A stretch of DNA of 64,000 bases from Subtercola vilae (GTDB taxonomy: Bacteria; Actinomycetota; Actinomycetes; Actinomycetales; Microbacteriaceae), in assembly GCF_004923255.1 (NCBI RefSeq), contig NZ_QYRT01000013.1:1-64000 (forward strand), written 5' to 3'. Position 1 is the first letter of the stretch. Each line of letters starts with the position of its first letter. Made by a program: the position numbers and the translations under genes. Positions 16,522-24,869 of the stretch are shown here, piece after piece. Under the pieces are notes generated by a model that saw only the letters and a program-made list of their open reading frames with translations, did not search any database and was not told the DNA's origin.

Positions 16522-19029
16522 GTGAAACGCGGGCACTTTCGCGTGCTGCTCGGTGCCGCGCCCGGGGTCGGTAAGACCTACAGCATGCTCGAAGAGGGCC
16601 GGCGCCTGAAGGGCGAGGGCGCCGACGTGGTTGTCGCGGTCGTCGAGACGCATGGCCGCGCGGGCACGTCGAGCATGCTGCTCGGTTTCGAGGTCGTTCC
16701 GCGCAGCGTCAGCGTTCACCGCGGTGTCGAGCTCAGCGAGATGAACCTCGAGGCCGTTCTGGCGCGTAAGCCGGGCGTCGCGCTCGTCGACGAGCTGGCC
16801 CACACGAACGCGCCAGGCTCGACCCACGAGAAGCGCTGGCACGACGTCGAGGCGTTGCTGGCCGCCGGCATCGACGTGATCTCGACCGTCAACATCCAGC
16901 ACATCGACTCGCTCGCCGATGTCGTCGAGCAGATCACCGGCGCCAAGCAGCGCGAGACTGTGCCCGACAGCGTACTGCGCTCGGCCGACCAGATCGAGGT
17001 CGTCGACCTCGCCCCCCAGGCCCTTCGCGACCGGCTGGCGGGCGGCTTCGTGTACCCGGCCACCCGCATCGACGCTGCCTTGTCGAACTATTTCAGGCTC
17101 GGCAACCTCACGGCACTGCGCGAGCTCGCCTTGCTCTGGCTGGCCGACGAAGTCGACAGCGCACTCAAGTCGTATCGCGCCGAGCATCGCATCCAGAGCA
17201 CCTGGGAGGCGCGCGAGCGTGTCGTGGTGGCGCTGACCGGCGGGCCTGAGGGCGAGACTCTGCTGCGCCGAGGCGCCCGCATCGCAGCCCGCTCGGCCGG
17301 TGGCCAGCTGCTGGCCGTGCACGTGTCGAGCAACGACGGCCTGCGGGGGGCCGACCCCGGTGCGCTGGCAGCCCAACGAGCGCTCGTCGATTCGCTCGGC
17401 GGCTCGTACCACCAGGTCATCAGCGACGATGTGCCGCGCGGGCTGGTCGAGTTCGCCCGGGCCGAGAACGCCACCCAGCTCGTGATCGGCGTGAGTCGCC
17501 GCAGCAGGGTGGGCGCGGCGCTCACGGGGCCGGGAATCGGTGCCACGGTCATCCGCGAATCTGGCGACATCGACGTGCACATCGTGACGCACGCGGCGGC
17601 CGGCGGTCGGTTCGCATTGCCTCGCCTCGGGGGCGCCCTCACCCTGCGGCGCCGGATGATCGGGCTCGCCGTCGCACTGGTGGGCGGCCCGCTCGTCACC
17701 TGGCTGCTCGTGGCTGTGCAGACCAAAGACTCGATCACCAGCGACGTTCTGACGTACCAGCTGCTCGTGGTCGTCGTCGCCCTGGTCGGAGGGTTCGGCC
17801 CGGCGCTGTTCGCCGCGCTGCTGTCGGGGCTCACACTCGACTTCTTCTTCGTCGACCCCATCTACACGGTGACCGTGACCGAGCCGGTGCATCTGCTCGC
17901 GCTCGGGCTCTACGTTCTGAATGCGTCGCTGGTCAGCGTGGTTGTCGACATTGCTGCGCGTCGAACCAGAAGCGCCCGGCGGGCGGCAGCCGAGTCAGAG
18001 CTGCTCGCCACGGTGGCCGGCAGTGTGGTTCGCGGGCAGGATGCGCTGCAGGCGCTGGTCACGCGTACGAGGGAGGCGTTCGCTCTGAGTTCGGTGCGCC
18101 TGCTCGTGGACGGGCAGCCCACTCACGTCGACGGCGACACTGTGCCGGCCGACAGCGTCACCGTGGTGGCGGTGGGCACCCGCGCCCAGCTCGAGTTGCA
18201 CGGCGCAGACCTGGCCGCGTCAGAACGGCGGCTGCTCAGCGTGATCGCCGCCCAGCTCGACGCCGCGCTCGAGTACAGCGACCTGGCCGAGACGGCAGGC
18301 GAAGTAGCGCCCCTCGCGCAGGCAGACCGCGTTCGAAGTGCCCTGCTGGCTGCCGTCGGCCACGACCTGCGGCGCCCCCTCACCGCGGCGACCGCTGCCG
18401 TCAGTGGGTTGCGCGCCACCGATGTGACCCTCACGCAGACCGACCGCGACGAGCTGCTGACCACCGCGCAGGAGAGCCTTGATTCACTCTCGCTGCTGGT
18501 CACCAACCTGCTCGATGTCACACGGCTGCAGGCCGGCGCGCTCGCGGTCTTCCTCAGCCCGGTCGACGTCGAAGACGTCATTCTGCCGGCCCTCGACGAG
18601 CTCGATCTCGGCCCGGCCGTCGTCGAGCTCGACCTGCCCGACGACACCTCTGCTGTCGAAGCCGACCACGGCCTGCTTGAGCGCGTGGTCGTGAACCTGC
18701 TTTCGAACGCCATTCGGTTCTCGCCCCCCGACCAGCGCGTGCTGATCTCGGCGAGCGAGTTCGGCGGCGCGGTGGAGATCAGGATCGCCGACCACGGCCC
18801 GGGGGTGCCGCCTGAACGACACAACGACATCTTCGTGCCGTTCCAGCGCCTCGGCGACACCGACAACCTCACCGGGCTCGGGCTCGGGCTCGCCCTGTCG
18901 AAGGGCTTTGTCGAAGGCATGGGCGGTACCCTCGAGGCCGAAGACACCCCTGGCGGCGGGCTCACCATGGTGATCTCTCTGCCCGCCCACCAGCGAACCG
19001 AAACTGCCGTGCCGGAGCCCGCCCCATGA
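16522..19029 (+). CDS. kdpD: KdpD sensor histidine kinase
   Basis: The product has 835 residues from GTG 16522. The N-terminal KdpD domain has a Walker A (GAAPGVGKT) and DELAHTN; a universal-stress-type domain follows (~230-370). Four helices (DUF4118 type, ~385-490), a GAF-like part, then the kinase core with His ~614 in GHDLRRPL, N-box NLLSNAIRFSPP, and G-boxes DHGPGVPP and GLGLGLALSKG complete the protein. It senses K+ limitation and phosphorylates KdpE. The gap from kdpC is 78 bases, so it may be read through or use an internal promoter. Confidence 0.95.
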   Translation: MKRGHFRVLLGAAPGVGKTYSMLEEGRRLKGEGADVVVAVVETHGRAGTSSMLLGFEVVPRSVSVHRGVELSEMNLEAVLARKPGVALVDELAHTNAPGSTHEKRWHDVEALLAAGIDVISTVNIQHIDSLADVVEQITGAKQRETVPDSVLRSADQIEVVDLAPQALRDRLAGGFVYPATRIDAALSNYFRLGNLTALRELALLWLADEVDSALKSYRAEHRIQSTWEARERVVVALTGGPEGETLLRRGARIAARSAGGQLLAVHVSSNDGLRGADPGALAAQRALVDSLGGSYHQVISDDVPRGLVEFARAENATQLVIGVSRRSRVGAALTGPGIGATVIRESGDIDVHIVTHAAAGGRFALPRLGGALTLRRRMIGLAVALVGGPLVTWLLVAVQTKDSITSDVLTYQLLVVVVALVGGFGPALFAALLSGLTLDFFFVDPIYTVTVTEPVHLLALGLYVLNASLVSVVVDIAARRTRSARRAAAESELLATVAGSVVRGQDALQALVTRTREAFALSSVRLLVDGQPTHVDGDTVPADSVTVVAVGTRAQLELHGADLAASERRLLSVIAAQLDAALEYSDLAETAGEVAPLAQADRVRSALLAAVGHDLRRPLTAATAAVSGLRATDVTLTQTDRDELLTTAQESLDSLSLLVTNLLDVTRLQAGALAVFLSPVDVEDVILPALDELDLGPAVVELDLPDDTSAVEADHGLLERVVVNLLSNAIRFSPPDQRVLISASEFGGAVEIRIADHGPGVPPERHNDIFVPFQRLGDTDNLTGLGLGLALSKGFVEGMGGTLEAEDTPGGGLTMVISLPAHQRTETAVPEPAP

Positions 19030-19709
19030 AGATTCTCATCGCCGACGACGACCCGCAGGTTCTGCGTGCGCTCAACGTGACCCTCCGCGCCCGCGGCTAC
19101 GACATCGTCACCGCGGGCGACGGGGTCGAAGCGCTCAACCGCGCCATCGAGCACCACCCCGACCTCGTGATGCTCGACCTCGGGATGCCGCGACTCGACG
19201 GCGTGGAGGTCATCCACGGCATCAGGGGCTGGAGCGACGTGCCGATCCTGGTCGTCTCGGGCCGTACCGGCGAGGCCGACAAGGTCGAGGCCCTCGACGC
19301 GGGGGCAGACGACTACGTCACCAAGCCGTTCTCGATCGATGAGCTGCTGGCGCGCATCCGGGCCCTCACTCGGCGTACGGCCGCGCCCGACGATCTGCCG
19401 GTGGTCACCTTTGCCGACGTGACGGTCGATCTCTCGGCCAAACGTGTCTACCGGGGCAGCGCTTCGGCGCCCGAGACCATCAGGCTCACCCCCACCGAGT
19501 GGGCCATTCTCGAGGTGCTGCTTCGAAACCCCGGGCGGCTACTCACGCGCGATGCGTTGCTCACGCACGTGTGGGGGCCGCACCACACCAACGATTCGGG
19601 CTACCTGCGGGTGTACGTGGGTCAACTGCGCAAGAAGCTCGAACCCGTGCCGTCGAACCCGCGCTACTTCATCACCGAGTCGGGAATGGGGTACCGCTTC
19701 AGCCCGTGA
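19026..19709 (+). CDS. kdpE: KdpE response regulator
   Basis: The product has 227 residues, with the ATG overlapping the kdpD stop (ATGA). The receiver domain has the acidic pocket ADDDP, phospho-acceptor Asp51 in VMLDLGMP and Lys in DDYVTKPFS. The OmpR-type winged helix carries LTPTEWAILEVLLRNPGRLLTRDALL and the wing YLRVYVGQLRKKLEP. It should activate kdpFABC when phosphorylated by KdpD. Confidence 0.96.
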   Translation: MKILIADDDPQVLRALNVTLRARGYDIVTAGDGVEALNRAIEHHPDLVMLDLGMPRLDGVEVIHGIRGWSDVPILVVSGRTGEADKVEALDAGADDYVTKPFSIDELLARIRALTRRTAAPDDLPVVTFADVTVDLSAKRVYRGSASAPETIRLTPTEWAILEVLLRNPGRLLTRDALLTHVWGPHHTNDSGYLRVYVGQLRKKLEPVPSNPRYFITESGMGYRFSP

Positions 19710-19818
19710 CTGTTCGGTGAGCTTTCAGCAAGCGGGAACTTTTCGAAGCCGAGCACTGTTTGATAGACAGAAGGCCCGGTGATCGCCGCGGCCTGTTCAC
19801 GATGAAGGAGGCCAGACC

Positions 19819-20334
19819 ATGGCTACTGAAACCGCAATTCTCGCCGGCGGATGCTTCTGGGGCGCGCAGGAGCTCGTGCGCCGACGCCCGGGCGTCATCT
19901 CGACCCGGGTGGGTTACTCGGGTGGCGACACCCCGAACGCCACGTACCGCAAGCACGGCGACCACGCCGAGGCTGTCGAGATCGTCTTCGACCCGTCGAT
20001 CATCTCGTACCGCGACCTGCTCGAGTTCTTCTTTCAGATTCACGACCCGTCGACGAAGAATCGCCAGGGAAACGATGTGGGGCGCGCCTATCGTTCGGCC
20101 ATCTTCTATGCCGACGACGAGCAGAAGCGGGTGGCGCTCGACACGATCGCCGATGTCGACGCATCGGGCCTCTGGCCCGGCCCCGTTGTCACCGAGGTCG
20201 AGCCCGTCGGCGACTTCTGGTTGGCCGAGGAGGAGCACCAGGACTACCTCGAGAAGTACCCCGCCGGGTACACCTGCCACTACGTGCGACCGGGCTGGAA
20301 GTTGCCGCACCGCGAAGGGCAGCTCGCAGAGTAG
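19819..20334 (+). CDS. msrA: Peptide-methionine (S)-S-oxide reductase MsrA
   Basis: The product has 171 residues; AAGGAGG lies eight bases before ATG 19819. The catalytic GCFWG motif has Cys12, followed by [19 protein letters not shown], the [12 protein letters not shown] strand and FFQIHDPST. It reduces the S form of methionine sulfoxide in proteins using thioredoxin. The end lacks the distal Cys pair seen in some MsrA, though one Cys lies near the C-terminus (TCHYVRPGW). Single gene. Confidence 0.95.
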   Translation: MATETAILAGGCFWGAQELVRRRPGVISTRVGYSGGDTPNATYRKHGDHAEAVEIVFDPSIISYRDLLEFFFQIHDPSTKNRQGNDVGRAYRSAIFYADDEQKRVALDTIADVDASGLWPGPVVTEVEPVGDFWLAEEEHQDYLEKYPAGYTCHYVRPGWKLPHREGQLAE

Positions 20335-20430
20335 CGGCAGCTGGAAGTCGTTTCGCGGCAACCGCCCCGAAACGCTCGTCGGCTACCGTCAGCTGCGAGT
20401 GTGAACCGAATCGCCCGAAAGGCCACCCCC

Positions 20431-21054
20431 ATGTCACCAGTCGAACGCCCGTTCACCGTCGCTGTCTTCTGCGGCTCGAGTACCGGTAACGATCCCGTCT
20501 ACCTCGATGCGGCCCGGCAGGTGGGCAGAACGCTCGCCGAACGGGGCATGGGGCTGGTCTATGGCGGCGGGCACGTCGGGCTGATGGGGGCGGTTGCCGA
20601 CGCCGCGCTCGCGGCGGGCGGCCACGTCACCGGGGTGATTCCGCGGGCCCTGCACGATCGTGAGGTCATGCACGACGACGTCACTGAGCTGATCGTCGTC
20701 GAGACGATGCACGAGCGCAAGACGCTCATGGCCGAGAAGTCGGATGCGTTTCTGGCGCTGCCGGGCGGGCCGGGCACACTCGAGGAGATCACGGAGCAGT
20801 GGACCTGGGCGCAGCTCGGAATCCACGAGAAGCCCTGCGGTTTTCTGAACGTGGCCGGCTACTACGACCCGTTCATCACGCTCGTCGAGGCGATGCGGGA
20901 TCGCGGGTTCACCCACCCGCGCTACACGGCGATGCTGCAGTTCTCCGCCTCGATCGACGAATTGCTCGCCGACTTTCTGAGCTACGTGCCGCCGGTGCGC
21001 GTGGCGGCGTCACCCGGTCTCGAGATGAGTACGCACCTCAGCGTGCAGCCCTGA
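20431..21054 (+). CDS. LOG-family protein (cytokinin riboside 5'-monophosphate phosphoribohydrolase type)
   Basis: The product has 207 residues from ATG 20431, chosen because GAAAGG precedes it; an in-frame GTG at 20401 is possible. The Rossmann start VAVFCGSSTGNDPVY, GLVYGGGHVGLMGAVADAAL and the signature PGGPGTLEEI with the upstream E-R-K (MHERKTLM) are all present. LOG enzymes cleave nucleoside monophosphates to base and ribose 5-phosphate; bacterial members may have a housekeeping or cytokinin-forming role. Confidence 0.92.
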   Translation: MSPVERPFTVAVFCGSSTGNDPVYLDAARQVGRTLAERGMGLVYGGGHVGLMGAVADAALAAGGHVTGVIPRALHDREVMHDDVTELIVVETMHERKTLMAEKSDAFLALPGGPGTLEEITEQWTWAQLGIHEKPCGFLNVAGYYDPFITLVEAMRDRGFTHPRYTAMLQFSASIDELLADFLSYVPPVRVAASPGLEMSTHLSVQP

Positions 21055-21097
21055 GGCGCGGCGCTGCGGCCGAATACGGGTGCGCTAACATCGGGGC

Positions 21098-22273
21098 ATG
21101 ACCGACGAGGCCGAAGGCGGCGTGACGGAGCCGGTGCCGGCACCTCGGCCGCGCTGGCGACACAGGCTCATCGTGACGGCCTCGGTCGTTGTGGCGGCTG
21201 GAGCCCTCGCGGGCGGGTTCTGGGGCTGGAGTGCGGCCAGCGAGAGCCGCTTCGATGAGGCGTCGGCGTCGCTCGCCACGCAGCAGGCGGCCGAGACGAG
21301 CGCCGTGCACGCCTACGACGCGCGGCTGCGCGATGTGAGTCTGGTCTCGCAGCGCATCCGGTCGGTCGTCGACAGCCCCGCTTTCGTCGGTCAGGGCGCC
21401 ACCGAAGCGGCAACGCTCAGCCAGGCGTTGGGCGTTCTCGAACCGCTGGCCGCGGCGCAGCCCGTTGAGGTGCCGGCCGCCGTTCACATCGACCAGAGCG
21501 CGTACCGCCCGCCCTGGCAGCTCGTGACCGAAGCCGAGCAGTTCGAGGGCCGCACGCGGGCTTCGCAGCAGACCGAGGGCAGCCTGCGCACGCTGGCGAG
21601 CGATGCGGCCGCCGCGGAGACCAGCGTCTACGCCGCTGAGACCGCGTACTTCGGCAACGCGGCGACGGCAGCCGAGCAGACCATCTCGAGCAACGCGCTG
21701 TCGAACCGCTCGGTGCAAGTGCCATTGCTTCGCCTCATCGAGCAGGCCCGAAACTCCACTCTCAGCGAGAGCCGCAACGGCGCCTTCGTCGATTCGCTCG
21801 CGAACGCCGAAGCGCAGGTCGTCGCGTCTCAAGCCACGCAGCAGTCCGAGCTCGACGACCCGGCCTGGGCCGTGCGCCGCGAGGTCGAGGCCTACGCTCG
21901 CTCGCTCAGCAACGGCGTCGCTCTCGAATTCGTCTGGGCACCCGAAGTCTCGGGGCTCGGCGACAACTGGCTGTCGGGAACGGCGGAGTCGTACGACAGC
22001 GACGGCGGGTGGTCGATCATCAGCCTCAACTACACCGTCGAACGGGAGTGGGAGAACGGCCGAAACGCCCGCGCCCTCGTGGCCCACGAGGTGGGGCACA
22101 CGCAGGTCTACCGCTGCTGGCCGCTGTTCTCGGGTGACGCCTTTCACCAGAACTCTGAGATCTGGGCGACAGCGTGGTCGATCAGCCAAGGGTTCGATGT
22201 GCCGGGCTCCGGCATCGAAGCGTACGGCCGCCCCACCGACGAGCAGATCTCTGTGGCGGGCCAGTGCCGCTGA
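21098..22273 (+). CDS. Membrane-anchored protein with HExxH motif, putative zincin
   Basis: The product has 391 residues. A short cytoplasmic start (VPAPRPRWRHR) is followed by one helix (LIVTASVVVAAGALAGGFWGW), then a long extracytoplasmic region that is Ala/Glu-rich and probably coiled (~50-260). The C-terminal part contains ALVAHEVGHTQVY, with H330-E331 and H334 forming an HExxH zinc site, and NSEIWATAW with Glu354, a plausible third ligand. Two Cys (YRCWPL, AGQCR) could form a disulfide. No family name comes to mind; a metallopeptidase is inferred only from the motif. Confidence 0.6.
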   Translation: MTDEAEGGVTEPVPAPRPRWRHRLIVTASVVVAAGALAGGFWGWSAASESRFDEASASLATQQAAETSAVHAYDARLRDVSLVSQRIRSVVDSPAFVGQGATEAATLSQALGVLEPLAAAQPVEVPAAVHIDQSAYRPPWQLVTEAEQFEGRTRASQQTEGSLRTLASDAAAAETSVYAAETAYFGNAATAAEQTISSNALSNRSVQVPLLRLIEQARNSTLSESRNGAFVDSLANAEAQVVASQATQQSELDDPAWAVRREVEAYARSLSNGVALEFVWAPEVSGLGDNWLSGTAESYDSDGGWSIISLNYTVEREWENGRNARALVAHEVGHTQVYRCWPLFSGDAFHQNSEIWATAWSISQGFDVPGSGIEAYGRPTDEQISVAGQCR

Positions 22274-22404
22274 GGTGCTGAGGTGCTGGCCGCCCAGGCG
22301 CGGGCTGCGTTGACGTACACGATGCCGGGGTTCGAGCCTCCGCAATAAGATGATCGTCAGGGCAACAGGCCCTTCATCCGGTGGGGCCAGGGGGGAGAAC
22401 GCGC

Positions 22405-24417
22405 ATGCTCGCAAACGTCGTGCTCGTGATCGTCGGCGTCGTCTCTGCCGTGCTCGTCGGCCTGGTCAGTCGCCGCGTTCTCGGCGGCCCGGTGGGTTGG
22501 CCGCGCAGCATCATCGTCGGCCTGCTCGTGTTCGTCTGCGGTTCGCCATTCGCACTGTGGGTGGGTGAGCAGACCGGTACAGTCTCGAACACCGACCACA
22601 CGTTCGAGAGTTCGTCGCTGATCGGCATCGTCGTCATCGTCGTCAGCGTGGCCTGGATCTTCGCCCTCGGGGTGGCCGTTCTGGCCGGCCTTGAGGTTCT
22701 GCTCCCCACCCGACCTCTGGTGAACCCCATCGACGTGGTTCGCGGTGCGCTTGCCCAGCGCCGTCGCACCCAGCGTTACCTGCAGATACTCGAGATCGCC
22801 TCGCGCCACGGCGCCGGTTTCGTGTTCTCGGGGCGGTCGCGACGAAGCTCTGAACTGTCGACAGCCCAGCAGCGGGCAAACGCTGTGATCGCCACGATCA
22901 ATGCCTCTGGCGTGACCTTCGTCAAGATCGGCCAGGTGCTCTCGACCCGGCGCGACCTCGTGCCCGAGCCTTACCTGAGCGCGCTCGCATCGTTGCAGTC
23001 GAGCGCAACCACGCTGCCCTGGCCCGCGATCCGCGCGGCGGTCGAGGCAGAACTGGGCCGGCCGATCGCTGAGTTGTTCCTGCACGTCGACGAAGAGCCG
23101 CTCGCCGCCGCCTCGGTGGCACAGGTTCACACGGCGACCCTGCTCGACGGCACGAGCGTCGTGATCAAGGTGCAGCGGCCCACCGCCCGCCACCAGGTGG
23201 AGGCCGACGTCGACATCATTCTGCGACTCGCCCGCCGGGCCGAGGAGCAGACCAGTCAGGGCCGGGAGCTGCGCGCCGAGTCGGTGGCCCGCGGGTTCAC
23301 TACCACTCTGCTCGACGAACTCGACTACACGATCGAGTACAACAACACCGAGATGATCCGCTCGACTCTGATGCGCATAGCCGAGCACCACGGCACGCCG
23401 GGCGTCACCATCACCGTTCCGACGGTGTACCCCGAGGCGAGCAGCGGGCGCATGATCACGATGGACCTGGTCGACGGCGTGCCGCTCAGCCGGGCATCCG
23501 ATCGCCTCGCTCTCATGACGCCCGAGCTTCGCCACACGCTCGCGGTGGGGCTGATGAACACCGTGCTCGAACAGATTCTGGTCTACGGGGTCTTTCACGC
23601 CGACCTGCACCCCGGCAACGTGATTCTGCGCGAGAACGACACGCTCGGGCTCATCGACTTCGGCGCGATCGGCATCATCGAGCGCAGCCAGCGCGAGCGC
23701 CTCGCCACGCTGCTGCTCGCCGCGTCGAACGAAGACGACATCGCGGCGACCGACGCCCTGCTGCTGATCGTCGATGTGCCACCGGATGCCGACATCGACT
23801 CGTTTCGCCACGACATCGGCATCGTGCTGACCATCGTGCGACACCGCGCGGGCGGCGGCGGGTCGATCTTCACCCTGATGCTCGACGTGATTCGCCAGCA
23901 CCACATCGCGCTGCCCGCCACGCTGGCCTCGGCGTTTCGGAGCTTCGCCACCCTCGAGGGCTGCCTGCGCGTGCTGGTGCCCGACTTCGACATGATGGGC
24001 AGCGCACTCGACCGCGTGCCAACGCTTCTTCTGCGCATGCTGAGCGTGAAACGCATTGCCGCCACGGCGCAGGCGCAGGCGTCGAACACCGCAGCCTACG
24101 CGCGCACCCTGCCTCGCCGCCTCAACTCACTGGTGTCGCAGCTCGAGAGTGGCACGTTGGGCGTGAAGGTGAGGCACTTCTCGGCTCCGGATGACCGGCT
24201 CTTCGTCAACGCGATCGTCGGCGAGATCGTGGGCACCTTCGTCTCGGTGGCCGCCATTGTCGTGTCGATCGTGCTGGTCGTGGTGGGTTCTGGCCCGTTG
24301 CTGGCCCCGAACCTGCACCTGTTCGACCTGCTCGGCGCGGTCATCGGGCTGTTCGGATTCCTCGGTGTCATGCGGGTTGTGCGCAACGCCCTCGTTCGGC
24401 GGGTGGGCGGCAGATGA
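22405..24417 (+). CDS. AarF/UbiB-like (ABC1) atypical protein kinase, membrane bound
   Basis: The product has 670 residues from ATG 22405 (GGGGAG upstream; a GTG at 22381 is less likely). Three N-terminal helices lead to the ABC1 core: VTFVKIGQVLSTRRDLVP (KxGQ motif), AAASVAQVHTATL (A-rich loop), VIKVQRP (Lys255), HADLHPGNV (Asp400) and IDFGAIG (Asp418). Two C-terminal helices close it. Family members have ATPase/kinase-like activity tied to isoprenoid lipid or quinone metabolism. The gene overlaps the next by four bases. Confidence 0.9.
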   Translation: MLANVVLVIVGVVSAVLVGLVSRRVLGGPVGWPRSIIVGLLVFVCGSPFALWVGEQTGTVSNTDHTFESSSLIGIVVIVVSVAWIFALGVAVLAGLEVLLPTRPLVNPIDVVRGALAQRRRTQRYLQILEIASRHGAGFVFSGRSRRSSELSTAQQRANAVIATINASGVTFVKIGQVLSTRRDLVPEPYLSALASLQSSATTLPWPAIRAAVEAELGRPIAELFLHVDEEPLAAASVAQVHTATLLDGTSVVIKVQRPTARHQVEADVDIILRLARRAEEQTSQGRELRAESVARGFTTTLLDELDYTIEYNNTEMIRSTLMRIAEHHGTPGVTITVPTVYPEASSGRMITMDLVDGVPLSRASDRLALMTPELRHTLAVGLMNTVLEQILVYGVFHADLHPGNVILRENDTLGLIDFGAIGIIERSQRERLATLLLAASNEDDIAATDALLLIVDVPPDADIDSFRHDIGIVLTIVRHRAGGGGSIFTLMLDVIRQHHIALPATLASAFRSFATLEGCLRVLVPDFDMMGSALDRVPTLLLRMLSVKRIAATAQAQASNTAAYARTLPRRLNSLVSQLESGTLGVKVRHFSAPDDRLFVNAIVGEIVGTFVSVAAIVVSIVLVVVGSGPLLAPNLHLFDLLGAVIGLFGFLGVMRVVRNALVRRVGGR

Positions 24418-24869
24418 CAAGGCAGCTGCCCGGCCCCGCGACGGGCCGCCCGACCGGGGCCACGGGCCCGCCGCGCCGGCCCGGTATCGTGACTCTGGTC
24501 GTGGTGCTGATCTACGTGGCAGGGTTCGTCGACATCGGCCTGGGGCTGGCGGCGATCTTCGCCCGGTACCTGCCAGAAGTCGTGGCGGCCGGCACCACCA
24601 CCCGGCTCATCGTCACACTCGTCGGGGCCGCCACCGTGCTGTTCGGCCTCCTGAGTATTGCGCTTGCGTCGGGAGTCTCCCGCGGCAGCAGGTTTGCCCG
24701 CTGGGGTGTCAGCGGTCTGCTGCTGGCCGGGCTGCTGCTCACCGTGGTGTTCGCGATCGCCGAGCCCGGCGACGGGTTCTCCGGCGTTGTCACGCAGGCC
24801 GTCGCGTGTGCGGTGGTGATCGCCCCGCTCTGGCTCGGGCGGGGTGGCCGCTACTTCGTCGACGCCTGA
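24414..24869 (+). CDS. Hypothetical four-helix membrane protein
   Basis: The product has 151 residues, with the ATG overlapping the UbiB-like stop (ATGA). Pro/Gly-rich cytoplasmic start, then four helices at ~24-50, ~62-83, ~95-114 and ~122-140. No family recognised. The 3' end overlaps the convergent P-type ATPase gene by 19 bases, so the two mRNAs are complementary at their ends. Confidence 0.65.
   Translation: MTRQLPGPATGRPTGATGPPRRPGIVTLVVVLIYVAGFVDIGLGLAAIFARYLPEVVAAGTTTRLIVTLVGAATVLFGLLSIALASGVSRGSRFARWGVSGLLLAGLLLTVVFAIAEPGDGFSGVVTQAVACAVVIAPLWLGRGGRYFVDA

Noticed and set aside
16363-17892. Long minus-strand open frame of 509 codons opposite kdpD
   Set aside because: It is the antisense of an obvious kdpD coding frame, with the composition expected of a high-GC shadow and no motif.
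24851-24869. Convergent gene overlap as evidence of a wrong call
   Set aside because: Both frames are well supported, and a 19-base tail overlap is ordinary; likewise 44341-44378.
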